From contig CAADYJ010000066.1 in NCBI GenBank assembly GCA_900753245.1, forward strand, positions 1 through 18,087: a stretch of DNA of 18,087 bases, in the 5' to 3' direction. Source of the DNA: Clostridia bacterium (GTDB taxonomy: Bacteria > Bacillota > Clostridia > TANB77 > CAG-508). This document shows, piece by piece, positions 8,014-15,066 of the stretch; the stretch's first letter is position 1, and the number at the start of each line of letters is the position of its first letter. The notes beneath the pieces are model-generated. The model was not told the origin of the DNA, searched no databases, and was given only the letters and a program-made list of their open reading frames with translations. The position numbers were made by a program, and so were the translations under genes.

Positions 8014-8280
8014 GTGCCAATTATATCTAAGTTTTATGGAATAATTGTAAGAATGTATTTTATAGATAATAAGCAACATAATTTACCACACATACATGTA
8101 AATTATAATGAGTATAGATCTATATTTGATTTAGATGGAAATATAATAGAAGGCTATATACCTAAAAGTCAGCAAAAAATATTACAAGCATGGATAGAAA
8201 TTCATAATATAGAATTAAAAAAATTATGGGATGTTTTATTACAAGGAAAAGAAGGTTATAAGATAGAGCCATTAAAATAA
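8014..8280 (+). CDS. DUF4160 family small protein
   Basis: The 88-residue product matches the DUF4160 pattern: MPIISKFYGIIVRMYF at the N-terminus, LPHIHVNY at 24-31, a FDLDGNIIEGYIP segment and a C-terminal helix ending in a short basic or acidic tail. The GTG start at 8014 is favoured by AGGAGG at 8001-8006, seven bases upstream, and by the family's usual MP(T/I)IS beginning. A DUF2442 gene follows after 32 bases. The two families are frequent neighbours in bacteria and have been suspected of forming a toxin-antitoxin-like module; the biochemical activity is not established. The conserved His residues in PHIH could bind metal or be catalytic, but this is inference. Confidence 0.8.
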   Translation: MPIISKFYGIIVRMYFIDNKQHNLPHIHVNYNEYRSIFDLDGNIIEGYIPKSQQKILQAWIEIHNIELKKLWDVLLQGKEGYKIEPLK

Positions 8281-8312
8281 TATAGTTGTTTTCATAGATA
8301 GGAGAGATAAAA

Positions 8313-8555
8313 ATGTTAATGCCAATAATAAAAAATGTAGAAGTATTAGATAATTATCAAATTAAGGTAACATATGAAAATGAAAAAGTTAAAATATATG
8401 ATATGAAAAAGAATTTAGATTATGAAGCATTTAAAAAGTTAAAAGATTATGAATTATTTAAAAAAGTACATCCAGCTGGTGAAACAATAGAGTGGGATAC
8501 AGGAGAAGATATAGACCCAGAAGAATTATATTATAATAGTATAGAAGTTAACTAA
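8313..8555 (+). CDS. DUF2442 family small protein
   Basis: The 80-residue product has the DUF2442 pattern: a beta-rich start (VEVLDNYQIKVTYENEKVKIYDM), a middle segment (YEAFKKLKDYELFKKV) and the diagnostic end IEWDTGEDIDPEELYYNS. The ATG at 8313 lies behind AGGAGAG with good spacing; a second ATG two codons later (8319) is possible. It is the downstream partner of the DUF4160 gene. Family function is not established; some DUF2442 proteins act as DNA-binding antitoxin-like partners by proposal only. No promoter is seen between the two genes, so they form one transcription unit. Confidence 0.8.
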   Translation: MLMPIIKNVEVLDNYQIKVTYENEKVKIYDMKKNLDYEAFKKLKDYELFKKVHPAGETIEWDTGEDIDPEELYYNSIEVN

Positions 8556-8561
8556 AAATAA

Positions 8562-8627
8562 CCTCTCATATGTTTAAACATATAATATTTGTAAATAATA
8601 TTATAAAAAATATATGGGAGGCTTTTT
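8562..8627 (+). promoter_or_regulatory. Terminator-like hairpin enclosing the patatin gene ribosome binding site
   Basis: CCTCTCATAT (8562-8571) pairs with ATATGGGAGG (8612-8621), 10 bp with one G-U pair, followed by CTTTTT directly before the ATG at 8628. The 3' arm contains the GGGAGG ribosome binding site. The closed loop holds a second hairpin (TAATATT / AATATTA). A competing perfect palindrome ATATGTTTAAACATAT (8568-8583) shares bases with the outer stem. The element could terminate transcription after the DUF2442 gene and/or block translation of the next gene. Confidence 0.5.
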
Positions 8628-9482
8628 ATGAAATTAGGAATTGCTTTGTCAGGTGGAGGAATAAGAGGAATAGCACATGCAGGAGTATTAAAAGCATTAG
8701 AGGATAATGATATAAAAATAGATATTATAGGAGGATGCAGTAGTGGAAGTATGGTTGCATCTTTATATGCAATGGGATATACACCGCATTATATATATTT
8801 ACTATTTAAAAGATATGCAAAAGATATAGCAGATCTTAATACGAAGCCTATTATTTCAGGATTAGGTCATTTCTTTAAATGTAAGAAAGTCTTTTCAAGT
8901 CTAAAAGATGGTGAAATAATAGAAACAGTATATAATAAATTAGCAATAAGAAGAGGAATAAAAAATATAAGTCAAATACAAATGCCTCTTGTAATACCAA
9001 CTGTAGATATAACAAAGTCAAAAGAATATGTATTTACAAATAACATTCCACAAAATGTAGAAGATACATCACAATATATTACAGATATAACAATAGGAAA
9101 AGCAGTAAGAGCTAGCAGTAGTTTCCCAGCAGTATTTAACCCTTGCTTAATGGGAGAACACGCCTTTATGGATGGAGGAGCATTAGATAATATTCCTGTA
9201 AATGAGGTAAAAAAACAGGGAGTGGATAAAGTAATAGCGGTTAAATTTGACGCAGATCCAGTAGATGAGAATAGTAATATAATGGATATTGTAATGAAAA
9301 CTATAGATATAATGGGAAGCAAAATATCAGAAGAAAGTTTAGAAATGAGTGATTTAGTTTTAAATGTGTATACAGATAAAGTAGGTCTTTTAGATGTAGA
9401 AAAATTAGATAGTTGTTATAAATATGGATATGAATGTGTAGTACAAAATATTGATAAAATAAAAGAAATGTTAGATTCCTAA
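8628..9482 (+). CDS. Patatin-like phospholipase (RssA-type)
   Basis: The 284-residue product starts with the oxyanion-hole motif SGGGIRG (8-14). GCSSG at 36-40 gives the G-x-S-x-G elbow with Ser38 as nucleophile, and DGG at 182-184 gives Asp182, completing the Ser-Asp dyad of patatin lipid hydrolases. The region ASSSFPAVF (162-170) is also typical. Length and lack of a signal peptide fit the small cytoplasmic bacterial patatins; the substrate, a lipid acyl ester, is inferred from family only. The start ATG has GGGAGG six bases upstream, but this site is the 3' arm of a hairpin, so translation may be conditional. No clear promoter is seen, so it may be read through from the DUF4160/DUF2442 unit. 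Confidence 0.92.
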   Translation: MKLGIALSGGGIRGIAHAGVLKALEDNDIKIDIIGGCSSGSMVASLYAMGYTPHYIYLLFKRYAKDIADLNTKPIISGLGHFFKCKKVFSSLKDGEIIETVYNKLAIRRGIKNISQIQMPLVIPTVDITKSKEYVFTNNIPQNVEDTSQYITDITIGKAVRASSSFPAVFNPCLMGEHAFMDGGALDNIPVNEVKKQGVDKVIAVKFDADPVDENSNIMDIVMKTIDIMGSKISEESLEMSDLVLNVYTDKVGLLDVEKLDSCYKYGYECVVQNIDKIKEMLDS

Positions 9483-9510
9483 ATTTTAAGGACTGGCTTA
9501 AAAATTAACC

Positions 9511-9539
9511 TTGTTATAAAAAGAAAAATGTGTTATTAT
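9511..9539 (+). promoter_or_regulatory. Promoter of the putative metal exporter gene
   Basis: TTGTTA at 9511-9516, a 17-base spacer and TATTAT at 9534-9539, with TG at 9531-9532 making an extended -10. It lies 45 bases before the start codon. No metal riboswitch such as yybP-ykoY is recognisable in the short leader. Confidence 0.6.
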
Positions 9540-9583
9540 TAATAATAGTAAAAATATGAGTTATAGATATAAGGAGCAAAAAA

Positions 9584-10465
9584 ATGTCAAATGAAATTAT
9601 AGATATATTATTAGATACAGGAATTGATGCATTAAAATTATTACCATTTTTATTTATCACGTATCTAATAATGGAATATATAGAACACAAAACAGGAAAT
9701 AAGACAAAGAGTATAATAAAAAAATCAGGAAAGTGGGGACCTGTTCTAGGAGCATTATTAGGAGTTGTTCCACAATGTGGATTTTCAGCTGCAGCAGCAA
9801 ATCTATATGCAGGTAAAGTAATAACTCTAGGTACATTAATTGCAATATTTTTGTCAACATCAGATGAAATGTTACCTATATTAATATCAGAAGCGGCACC
9901 AGTAGATGTTATTTTAAAGATATTAGCTACAAAGTTAGTAATAGGGATGATAGCAGGAGTAGTAATAGATTTTGTAGGACAAGTATTTAGAAAGAAAAAA
10001 GAAAGTCAAGAAAAAGAAGAAACTAGTGAAGAAATAGGGCATATGTGCGAGCACGAACATTGCCATTGTGAAAAAGAAGGAATATTTAAATCTTCTATAA
10101 AACATACATTAAATATTTTTGTGTTTATTACAATAATATCATTAATTATGAATATTATTATACATTTTATAGGAGAGGAAAATATATCAAATTTAATATT
10201 AAATATGCCAATAGTTGGACCATTAATAGCTGGAATTGTAGGGTTAATTCCAAATTGTGCATCATCTGTTATATTAACACAGTTATATTTACAAAATGTA
10301 ATTTCAGTAGGCTCAATGATAGGTGGACTACTAGTAGGTTCAGGAATAGGTATTCTAGTATTGTTTAGAGTAAATGAAAATTTAAAAGAAAATTTTAAAA
10401 TATTAGGATTACTTTATTTCATAGGTGTATTTTGCGGAATTATAATTGATTTTATAGTAAACTAA
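9584..10465 (+). CDS. Putative heavy-metal/manganese exporter, ArsP_2 (DUF2899) type
   Basis: The 293-residue polytopic membrane protein has two related halves. The first contains GVVPQCGFSAAAANLYAG (about 60-77) and the second GLIPNCASSVILTQLYL (about 220-236); each P(Q/N)C motif is followed by a similar V-I-x-x-G stretch. The halves are joined by a hydrophilic loop with the His/Cys cluster HMCEHEHCHC (153-162), which looks like a metal-binding segment. Members are annotated as putative manganese transporters or arsenic-type efflux proteins; the true ion is not known from sequence. The ATG follows AAGGAG with good spacing, and its own promoter lies upstream. The stop codon is the first part of a long palindrome shared with the convergent pflA end. 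Confidence 0.8.
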   Translation: MSNEIIDILLDTGIDALKLLPFLFITYLIMEYIEHKTGNKTKSIIKKSGKWGPVLGALLGVVPQCGFSAAAANLYAGKVITLGTLIAIFLSTSDEMLPILISEAAPVDVILKILATKLVIGMIAGVVIDFVGQVFRKKKESQEKEETSEEIGHMCEHEHCHCEKEGIFKSSIKHTLNIFVFITIISLIMNIIIHFIGEENISNLILNMPIVGPLIAGIVGLIPNCASSVILTQLYLQNVISVGSMIGGLLVGSGIGILVLFRVNENLKENFKILGLLYFIGVFCGIIIDFIVN

Positions 10466-10519
10466 TAGGGACGGGGCAATTTAGTTTAGTAAATTAAACT
10501 AAAATACCACGTCCCTATT
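10464..10519. repeat. 56-bp imperfect palindrome between convergent genes
   Basis: AATAGGGACG (10464-10473) is the exact complement of CGTCCCTATT (10510-10519). Inside it TTTAGTTTA pairs with TAAACTAAA around a GTAAAT loop. The two paired blocks are separated by matched-size unpaired stretches. It overlaps the exporter stop codon and ends nine bases before the pflA stop. No T-run follows on the + strand, so it looks more like a palindromic intergenic repeat than a standard terminator, although it may terminate transcription. Confidence 0.65.
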
Positions 10520-10527
10520 CTATTAAG

Positions 10528-11238
10528 CTACTTTATTTTTAAAATTTCTTTTGCTCTTTTTACATCATCATTGTTTGCAGTTCTAACCTTTTCTAAAGGA
10601 TAAACTTCGCCAAGTTGTTCCCATTTAAACTTTCCTAAATCATGATAAGGAAGAACTTCTACTTTTTCCACAGATTTTAAAGTAGAAATAAATTCTCTTA
10701 ATTTAATCAAATCTTGTTCATTATCAGTATAGCCAGGAACTAAAACTTGTCTAATCCACATAGTTTTATTAATATTACTTAAGTATCTGGCAAATTCTAA
10801 TTCTTTTTTGTTAGAAACACCAGTTAAATTAATAGCCTTTTCATCATTTATACATTTTATATCTAATAAAAATAAGTCAGTTAAATTAATCAATTCTTTT
10901 ATTTCATCTGTTAAAACTACACTTCCAGATGTATCTATACATGTATGAATATTATATTTCTTTAACTTAGTAAAAAGTTCAATTAAAAATTTAGCTTGAA
11001 GCAAAGGTTCTCCGCCACTTATAGTAACACCACCATTTGGCATAATATAATTTTTATATCTTAAAATTTTTTCTACAATTTCATCACTAGAATAGGTAGT
11101 ACCACCTTTTAAATTCCAAGTATCTCTATTTTGACAATATTTGCACTTTAAGTTACAGCCTTGCATAAAGACTACGAATCGAACACCCGGACCATCGACT
11201 GCTCCTAAACTCTCAAATGAGTGAATTCTTCCTTCCAT
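10528..11238 (-). CDS. pflA: Pyruvate formate-lyase activating enzyme
   Basis: The 236-residue radical-SAM protein has CNLKCKYC with Cys28, Cys32 and Cys35 binding the [4Fe-4S] cluster, GGEP at 75-78 for SAM binding, and the family start GRIHSFESLGAVDGPGVRFVVFMQGC. The enzyme abstracts hydrogen from a glycine of pyruvate formate-lyase, making the glycyl radical needed for anaerobic pyruvate cleavage. The start has GGAGGA five bases upstream (complement of 11244-11249). Its target gene pflB lies on the same strand but about 940 bp upstream instead of adjacent, and pflA has its own promoter. Confidence 0.95.
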   Translation of the reverse strand: MEGRIHSFESLGAVDGPGVRFVVFMQGCNLKCKYCQNRDTWNLKGGTTYSSDEIVEKILRYKNYIMPNGGVTISGGEPLLQAKFLIELFTKLKKYNIHTCIDTSGSVVLTDEIKELINLTDLFLLDIKCINDEKAINLTGVSNKKELEFARYLSNINKTMWIRQVLVPGYTDNEQDLIKLREFISTLKSVEKVEVLPYHDLGKFKWEQLGEVYPLEKVRTANNDDVKRAKEILKIK

Positions 11239-11277
11239 GTAAATCCTCCATATGTTTAATATAATAATATCTTAACC

Positions 11278-11306
11278 ATTTTACTATAAAAAATTATAAA
11301 ATACAA
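11278..11306 (-). promoter_or_regulatory. Promoter of pflA
   Basis: On the minus strand, TTGTAT (complement of 11301-11306) and TAAAAT (complement of 11278-11283) are separated by 17 bases. The leader to the pflA ATG is about 35 bases. No obvious CRP/FNR-like or Rex-like palindrome is seen next to it. Confidence 0.6.
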
Positions 11307-11353
11307 CAAAAAATGGAATCAATATCTTGTAGAAGATAAAAAAGTAAAAACAC

Positions 11354-11382
11354 TTGATACAACAAAACAAATGTTTTATAAT
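11354..11382 (+). promoter_or_regulatory. Strong consensus promoter before the ORF6N remnant
   Basis: TTGATA at 11354-11359, a 17-base spacer and a perfect TATAAT at 11377-11382. The next ATG is at 11414, which begins the decayed ORF6N reading frame. The promoter appears intact although the gene is not. Confidence 0.65.
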
Positions 11383-11413
11383 AAACGAAACTTTGAAATA
11401 GGATGTGATAATT

Positions 11414-11781
11414 ATGAATGAAAAAATAATATTGCACCAATAACCGAAGAATTAAACGTAGTAAATAATGAAACAGAAAATATTAAAAATTTAATTTATA
11501 ACATAAGAGGAAAACAAGTGATGCTAGATAGTGATGTGGCTATGATATATCATTATGAAACCAAAAATGTTAATAAAGCTATGAAAAGAAATGTTGAGAG
11601 ATTTCCAGAAGATTTTTGTTTTCAATTAACGATGGCGGAACTAAAATAAATGTGGTTCCAAAATAGAACCACATTAGAAAAAGATAATATAAAGTATAGA
11701 AGTGAAAAATATTTACCATATGTTTATATTGAACAGGGAATTTCTATATTAGCTGGAATTTTAAAAAATGGTTTCAGTTAA
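11414..11781 (+). pseudogene. Decayed ORF6N-domain protein, main copy
   Basis: After ATG at 11414 the frame meets TAA at 11441. One frame change near 11428 restores an ORF6N (phage-type antirepressor-like, KilA-N-related) sequence: YNIRGKQVMLDSDVA, then NVERFPEDFCFQLT, then an in-frame TAA at 11647, after which the same frame continues through KYLPYVYIEQGISILAGIL to TAA at 11779. ORF6N proteins are DNA-binding modules common in phages and mobile elements. With a frameshift and an internal stop within about 120 codons, the gene is inactive. There is no intact integrase or transposase nearby, so the carrier element is gone. Confidence 0.75.
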
Positions 11782-11897
11782 AAGAGAAAGAATTTCAAAA
11801 CTATGGAGGAAGAAGGTATCTGCCATATGTATTCACAGAACAAGGAATTGAAAAGTCCTTAATTGAAATTATAAAAAATCAAAAAATAAAAACTTGA
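11769..11897 (+). pseudogene. Second ORF6N fragment
   Basis: In a different frame from the main copy, FQLKEKEFQNYGG followed by GRRYLPYVFTEQGIEKS reads as the middle part of another ORF6N protein, repeating the region already present in the first copy as KYLPYVYIEQG. It has no start of its own and ends at TGA 11895. Two non-identical fragments side by side suggest a tandem pair or a recombination scar between two related genes. Confidence 0.6.
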
Positions 11898-11922
11898 ATA
11901 AATTATGTAAATATGATAAAAT
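11894..11922 (+). promoter_or_regulatory. Promoter of the 55-residue Cys-rich ORF
   Basis: TTGAAT at 11894-11899, a 17-base spacer and TAAAAT at 11917-11922, with TG at 11914-11915 (extended -10). It lies about 50 bases before the small ORF start. The -10 context TGATAAAAT is identical to that of the rpsF promoter. Confidence 0.6.
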
Positions 11923-11974
11923 GTTAATATATTAAAGTTGTAATGAAGATTAATAACAATAGGAGGTATGAAGC

Positions 11975-12142
11975 ATGAAGAAAAATCGGAAACAATTACC
12001 TTATAAAGGAACATTAGTCCATAATATGCCAAAAGATGTTTGTTTTACATGTGAACATTATGGATGTACAGATTCTATAGAATGTCAATGCATGGGACTT
12101 GAAAAGGCAGGAAGAATAAGGATGAAGGTTATTAACAGGTAA
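11975..12142 (+). CDS. Small Cys-rich hypothetical protein (55 aa)
   Basis: I do not recognise the family. The predicted 55-residue product starts MKKNRKQLPYKGTLVHNMPK and has five Cys at positions 23, 26, 31, 37 and 39 plus His28 (pattern C-x2-C-x4-C-x5-C-x-C), suggesting a small zinc- or iron-binding knuckle, with a basic C-terminus. AGGAGG (11961-11966) is eight bases before the ATG at 11975; the ATG at 11968 is too close and leads to a stop after 12 codons. A matching promoter lies upstream and a perfect hairpin terminator downstream, so the three expression signals agree with a real gene despite its size. No signal peptide or membrane helix. It is convergent with pflB. Confidence 0.7.
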   Translation: MKKNRKQLPYKGTLVHNMPKDVCFTCEHYGCTDSIECQCMGLEKAGRIRMKVINR

Positions 12143-12149
12143 CAAACTT

Positions 12150-12176
12150 AAAGAGAGCCATTAATTGGCTCTCTTT
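12150..12176. terminator. Bidirectional terminator between the small ORF and pflB
   Basis: A perfect 11-bp stem, AAAGAGAGCCA (12150-12160) with TGGCTCTCTTT (12166-12176), and a 5-base loop. The A-rich side and T-rich side allow it to work for the + strand small ORF and the - strand pflB, which ends five bases later. Confidence 0.85.
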
Positions 12177-12180
12177 AGTT

Positions 12181-14415
12181 TTAAAATTTCTCATGTATTG
12201 TTCTATGAATTACATCTAATTGTTGTTCTCTTGTTAATTTAATGAAGTTTACTGCATATCCAGATACACGAATTGTAAGTTGTGGATATTTTTCAGGATG
12301 TTCCATTGCATCTTCTAATAGTGCTCTGTCAAATACATTAACATTAATGTGATGTCCTGTTTGTTTAAAATAACCATCAAGTAAGCTTACTAAGTTATTT
12401 ACTTGTGTATCTAATTCTTTTCCTAAAGTTCTTGGTGTAATAGAGAATGTATACGAAATACCATCTTCTGAGTATTCGTAAGGTAATTTTGCAATAGTAT
12501 TCATAACTGCTACTGCACCATTTGTATCTCTACCATGTAATGGGTTTGCACCTGGTCCAAAAGGTTCTCCAGCACGTCTTCCGTCTGGTGTATTTCCTGT
12601 TGCTTTTCCATATACTACGTTTGATGTAATAGTTAAAATAGATAATGTATGTTTTGAATTTCTATAAGTATGATGTTTTTGTAGTTTTCCTAAGAAAGTT
12701 TTTACTATATCTACAGCTATACTATCTACTCTATCATCATCGTTTCCATATTTAGGAAAGTCTCCTTCAATTTCATAATCTACAGCTAGTCCAGTTTCGT
12801 CTCTTAAAACTTTTACTTTTGCATATTTAATTGCAGATAAAGAATCAGCAACTACTGAAAGCCCTGCAATTCCACATGCCATAGTTCTTAAAATTTCTTT
12901 ATCATGTAAAGCCATTTCTAATGCTTCATATGAATATTTGTCATGCATATAATGAATAGCATTTAATGCTTTAATGTATATTTTTGCAACATAGTCCATC
13001 ATAACATCAAATTTTTCCATGACTTCATCATAATTTAAATATTCAGAAGTAATTGGTTCATATTTAGGAGCAACTTGTTTTCCTGTTTTTTCATCTCTAC
13101 CACCATTAATAGCATAAAGAAGAGTTTTAGCTAAGTTTGCTCTAGCACCAAAGAATTGCATTTGTTTACCAATTTTCATTGCAGATACGCAACATGCAAT
13201 ACCATAGTCATCTCCTAATGTTACTCTCATTAAGTCATCATTTTCATATTGAATAGAAGATGTTTTTACTGAAATTTTAGCAGTATATTTTTTGAAATTT
13301 TCTGGCAATCTTTCAGACCATAAAACTGTTAAGTTTGGTTCTGGGGCAGGACCTAAGTTTGTTAATGTGTGTAAAACTCTGAAAGAGTTTTTAGTAACTA
13401 AAGTTCTACCATCAACACCCATACCACCAACACTTTCAGTTACCCAAACAGGGTCTCCACTAAATAGTTCGTTATATTCTGGTGCACGTAAGAAACGAAT
13501 CATACGTAATTTCATAATAAAATGATCCATTAATTCTTGAGCTTCTTCTTCAGTTAAACTTCCATTTTCTAAATCTCTTTGAATGTAGATATCTAAGAAA
13601 GTAGAAGTTCTACCTAAACTCATAGCAGCGCCGTTTTGATCTTTAGTTGCAGCTAAATATCCAAAATATAACCATTGAATAGCTTCTTTAGCATTTGAAG
13701 CTGGAACTGAAATATCAAATCCATATTTTGCAGCCATTTTCTTTAAATCTTCTAAAGCTTTTATTTGGTCATGAATTTCTTCACGTTCACGAATAACGTC
13801 TTCTGTAAATTCATCTACATCTAATATTTCTAATTCGTGTTTTTTCTCTTCGATTAAAACATCTACACCATAAAGTGCAACACGTCTATAATCTCCAATA
13901 ATTCTTCCACGTCCATATCCATCTGGAAGACCAGTAATTAAGTGTGAGCTTCTTGCAGCTCTAATATCTGGAGTATATACACTAAATACACCATCATTAT
14001 GAGTTCTTCTTAAATTATTGTAGATGTAGTCTGTTTCTTCATCTACTTTGTATCCATAAGCATCACAAGATTTTTCTACTATTTTAATACCACCAGCTGG
14101 CATAATGGCTCTTTTTAAAGGTGCGTCTGTTTGTAAACCTACAATTTGCTCTAATTCCTTATTTATATAACCAGCATCATATGCATTTACTGCAGATGGA
14201 GTTTTTGTATCTACATCAAGAACTCCGTTTTCTCTTTCTTTTTTATAAAGTTCTAAAACTTCATTCCATAATTTTTTAGTTCTTTTAGTTGGTTCTTTTA
14301 AGAAAGAATCATCTCCATCATATGGAGTATAATTTGCTTGAATGAATCCCCTTACGTCAATTTCTTTTGTCCATTCTCCAAGAGTATTAAATCCTTCCCA
14401 TTGTTTGAATTTCAT
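12181..14415 (-). CDS. pflB: Formate C-acetyltransferase (pyruvate formate-lyase)
   Basis: The 744-residue glycyl-radical enzyme converts pyruvate and CoA to acetyl-CoA and formate under anaerobic conditions. The adjacent catalytic cysteines are Cys408-Cys409 in GIACCVSAM, and the radical site is Gly719 in IRVSGYAVNF near the C-terminus. GDYRRVALYG and the long N-terminal PFL domain also fit. Length is close to the E. coli enzyme (760). The start has TCCTCC-complement GGAGGA seven bases upstream. The gene has its own promoter and a terminator at both ends, so it appears monocistronic, unlike the common pflB-pflA pair. It depends on PflA (10528-11238) for activation. Confidence 0.98.
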   Translation of the reverse strand: MKFKQWEGFNTLGEWTKEIDVRGFIQANYTPYDGDDSFLKEPTKRTKKLWNEVLELYKKERENGVLDVDTKTPSAVNAYDAGYINKELEQIVGLQTDAPLKRAIMPAGGIKIVEKSCDAYGYKVDEETDYIYNNLRRTHNDGVFSVYTPDIRAARSSHLITGLPDGYGRGRIIGDYRRVALYGVDVLIEEKKHELEILDVDEFTEDVIREREEIHDQIKALEDLKKMAAKYGFDISVPASNAKEAIQWLYFGYLAATKDQNGAAMSLGRTSTFLDIYIQRDLENGSLTEEEAQELMDHFIMKLRMIRFLRAPEYNELFSGDPVWVTESVGGMGVDGRTLVTKNSFRVLHTLTNLGPAPEPNLTVLWSERLPENFKKYTAKISVKTSSIQYENDDLMRVTLGDDYGIACCVSAMKIGKQMQFFGARANLAKTLLYAINGGRDEKTGKQVAPKYEPITSEYLNYDEVMEKFDVMMDYVAKIYIKALNAIHYMHDKYSYEALEMALHDKEILRTMACGIAGLSVVADSLSAIKYAKVKVLRDETGLAVDYEIEGDFPKYGNDDDRVDSIAVDIVKTFLGKLQKHHTYRNSKHTLSILTITSNVVYGKATGNTPDGRRAGEPFGPGANPLHGRDTNGAVAVMNTIAKLPYEYSEDGISYTFSITPRTLGKELDTQVNNLVSLLDGYFKQTGHHINVNVFDRALLEDAMEHPEKYPQLTIRVSGYAVNFIKLTREQQLDVIHRTIHEKF

Positions 14416-14468
14416 AAATAAATCCTCCTTTTTATTTTAGTGTCTAATTAACATTAATATACTCTTCT

Positions 14469-14497
14469 ATAATAACATAGGTAAACTATTTTTTCAA
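14469..14497 (-). promoter_or_regulatory. Promoter of pflB
   Basis: On the minus strand, TTGAAA (complement of 14492-14497) and TATTAT (complement of 14469-14474) with a 17-base spacer and a TG one base before the -10. The leader to the ATG is about 45-50 bases. Confidence 0.65.
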
Positions 14498-14532
14498 CAA
14501 AATTAGACTAAAAATAATATGTAAAATAAACC

Positions 14533-14572
14533 AAAAACTTTCATAAAAATTTGAATTTTTATGAAAGTTTTT
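14533..14572. terminator. Terminator between the XRE gene and pflB
   Basis: A perfect 17-bp stem, 14533-14549 against 14556-14572, with a six-base loop TTTGAA. It is A-rich on one arm and T-rich on the other, so it can end the XRE transcript (minus strand); on the + strand it is followed by a further T-run. It separates the XRE transcript from pflB. Confidence 0.8.
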
Positions 14573-14582
14573 ACTTTTTTAA

Positions 14583-14909
14583 TTATTTTTGTTCTGCAAT
14601 AACTTTAGCTAAATCGTAAATTAATTTTTGTTTATCAGAAGAACAGTCTTTTAATAAACTTGAAAATTCATTATTTAAGTATTTTGAAGAATTGTTAGAA
14701 ACACCGTTTAATATTTCACCTTCAGTTACACCTAGAATTTCACAAATTTGATTTAATCTTTTTAAATTTATTTGAGAATTGCCTCTTTCAATTCTACTTA
14801 AAAATGCTATTGAAACGTCTATTTTTTCTGCTAATTGTTCTTGAGTTAAAGATTTTGCTTTTCTTGCTTTCTTTATTCTTTGTCCTATTATACTATAATC
14901 AATTGCCAT
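14583..14909 (-). CDS. XRE-family (SinR-like) transcriptional regulator
   Basis: The product is 108 residues if it starts at MAIDYS. An HTH_3 domain covers about residues 8-62: IGQRIKKARKAKSLTQEQLAEK, then the recognition helix SIAFLSRIERGNSQ, then LKRLNQICEILGV. The C-terminal part (65-108) is polar and probably helical, with no metal or ligand motif. I prefer the start at 14909 over the longer one at 14987 because GAAAGGATG lies just upstream and the 26 extra residues are unlike the family. It probably binds DNA as a dimer. The target genes are unknown; nearby pflB is a candidate only by position, and a terminator separates the two. Confidence 0.9.
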   Translation of the reverse strand: MAIDYSIIGQRIKKARKAKSLTQEQLAEKIDVSIAFLSRIERGNSQINLKRLNQICEILGVTEGEILNGVSNNSSKYLNNEFSSLLKDCSSDKQKLIYDLAKVIAEQK

Positions 14910-15066
14910 ATTTTCACATCCTTTCTTACTATAATCTAAGTGTAAAATTTTATCTATTTGGACTATAGCATTTATAAAATAAAGCATAAAGAAACATAAG
15001 AGTAAAATTGAATTTATAACTTTAAATATAAAGATATTTTTTACAAAATAATAAAGAATATACCAA

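Noticed and set aside
9484..9503. Hairpin TTTTAAG / CTTAAAA after the patatin gene
   Set aside because: Seven mostly A-T pairs with no T-run following, so it is weak as a terminator.
11311..11416. Open frame reading WNQYLVEDKKVKTLDTTK upstream of the ORF6N remnant
   Set aside because: No start with a ribosome binding site, it overlaps the promoter, and no family resemblance; probably a chance open frame.
14910..14987. Longer N-terminus of the XRE regulator (26 extra residues)
   Set aside because: No ribosome binding site for the upstream ATG, and the family begins near the internal MAIDYS start, which has a good site.
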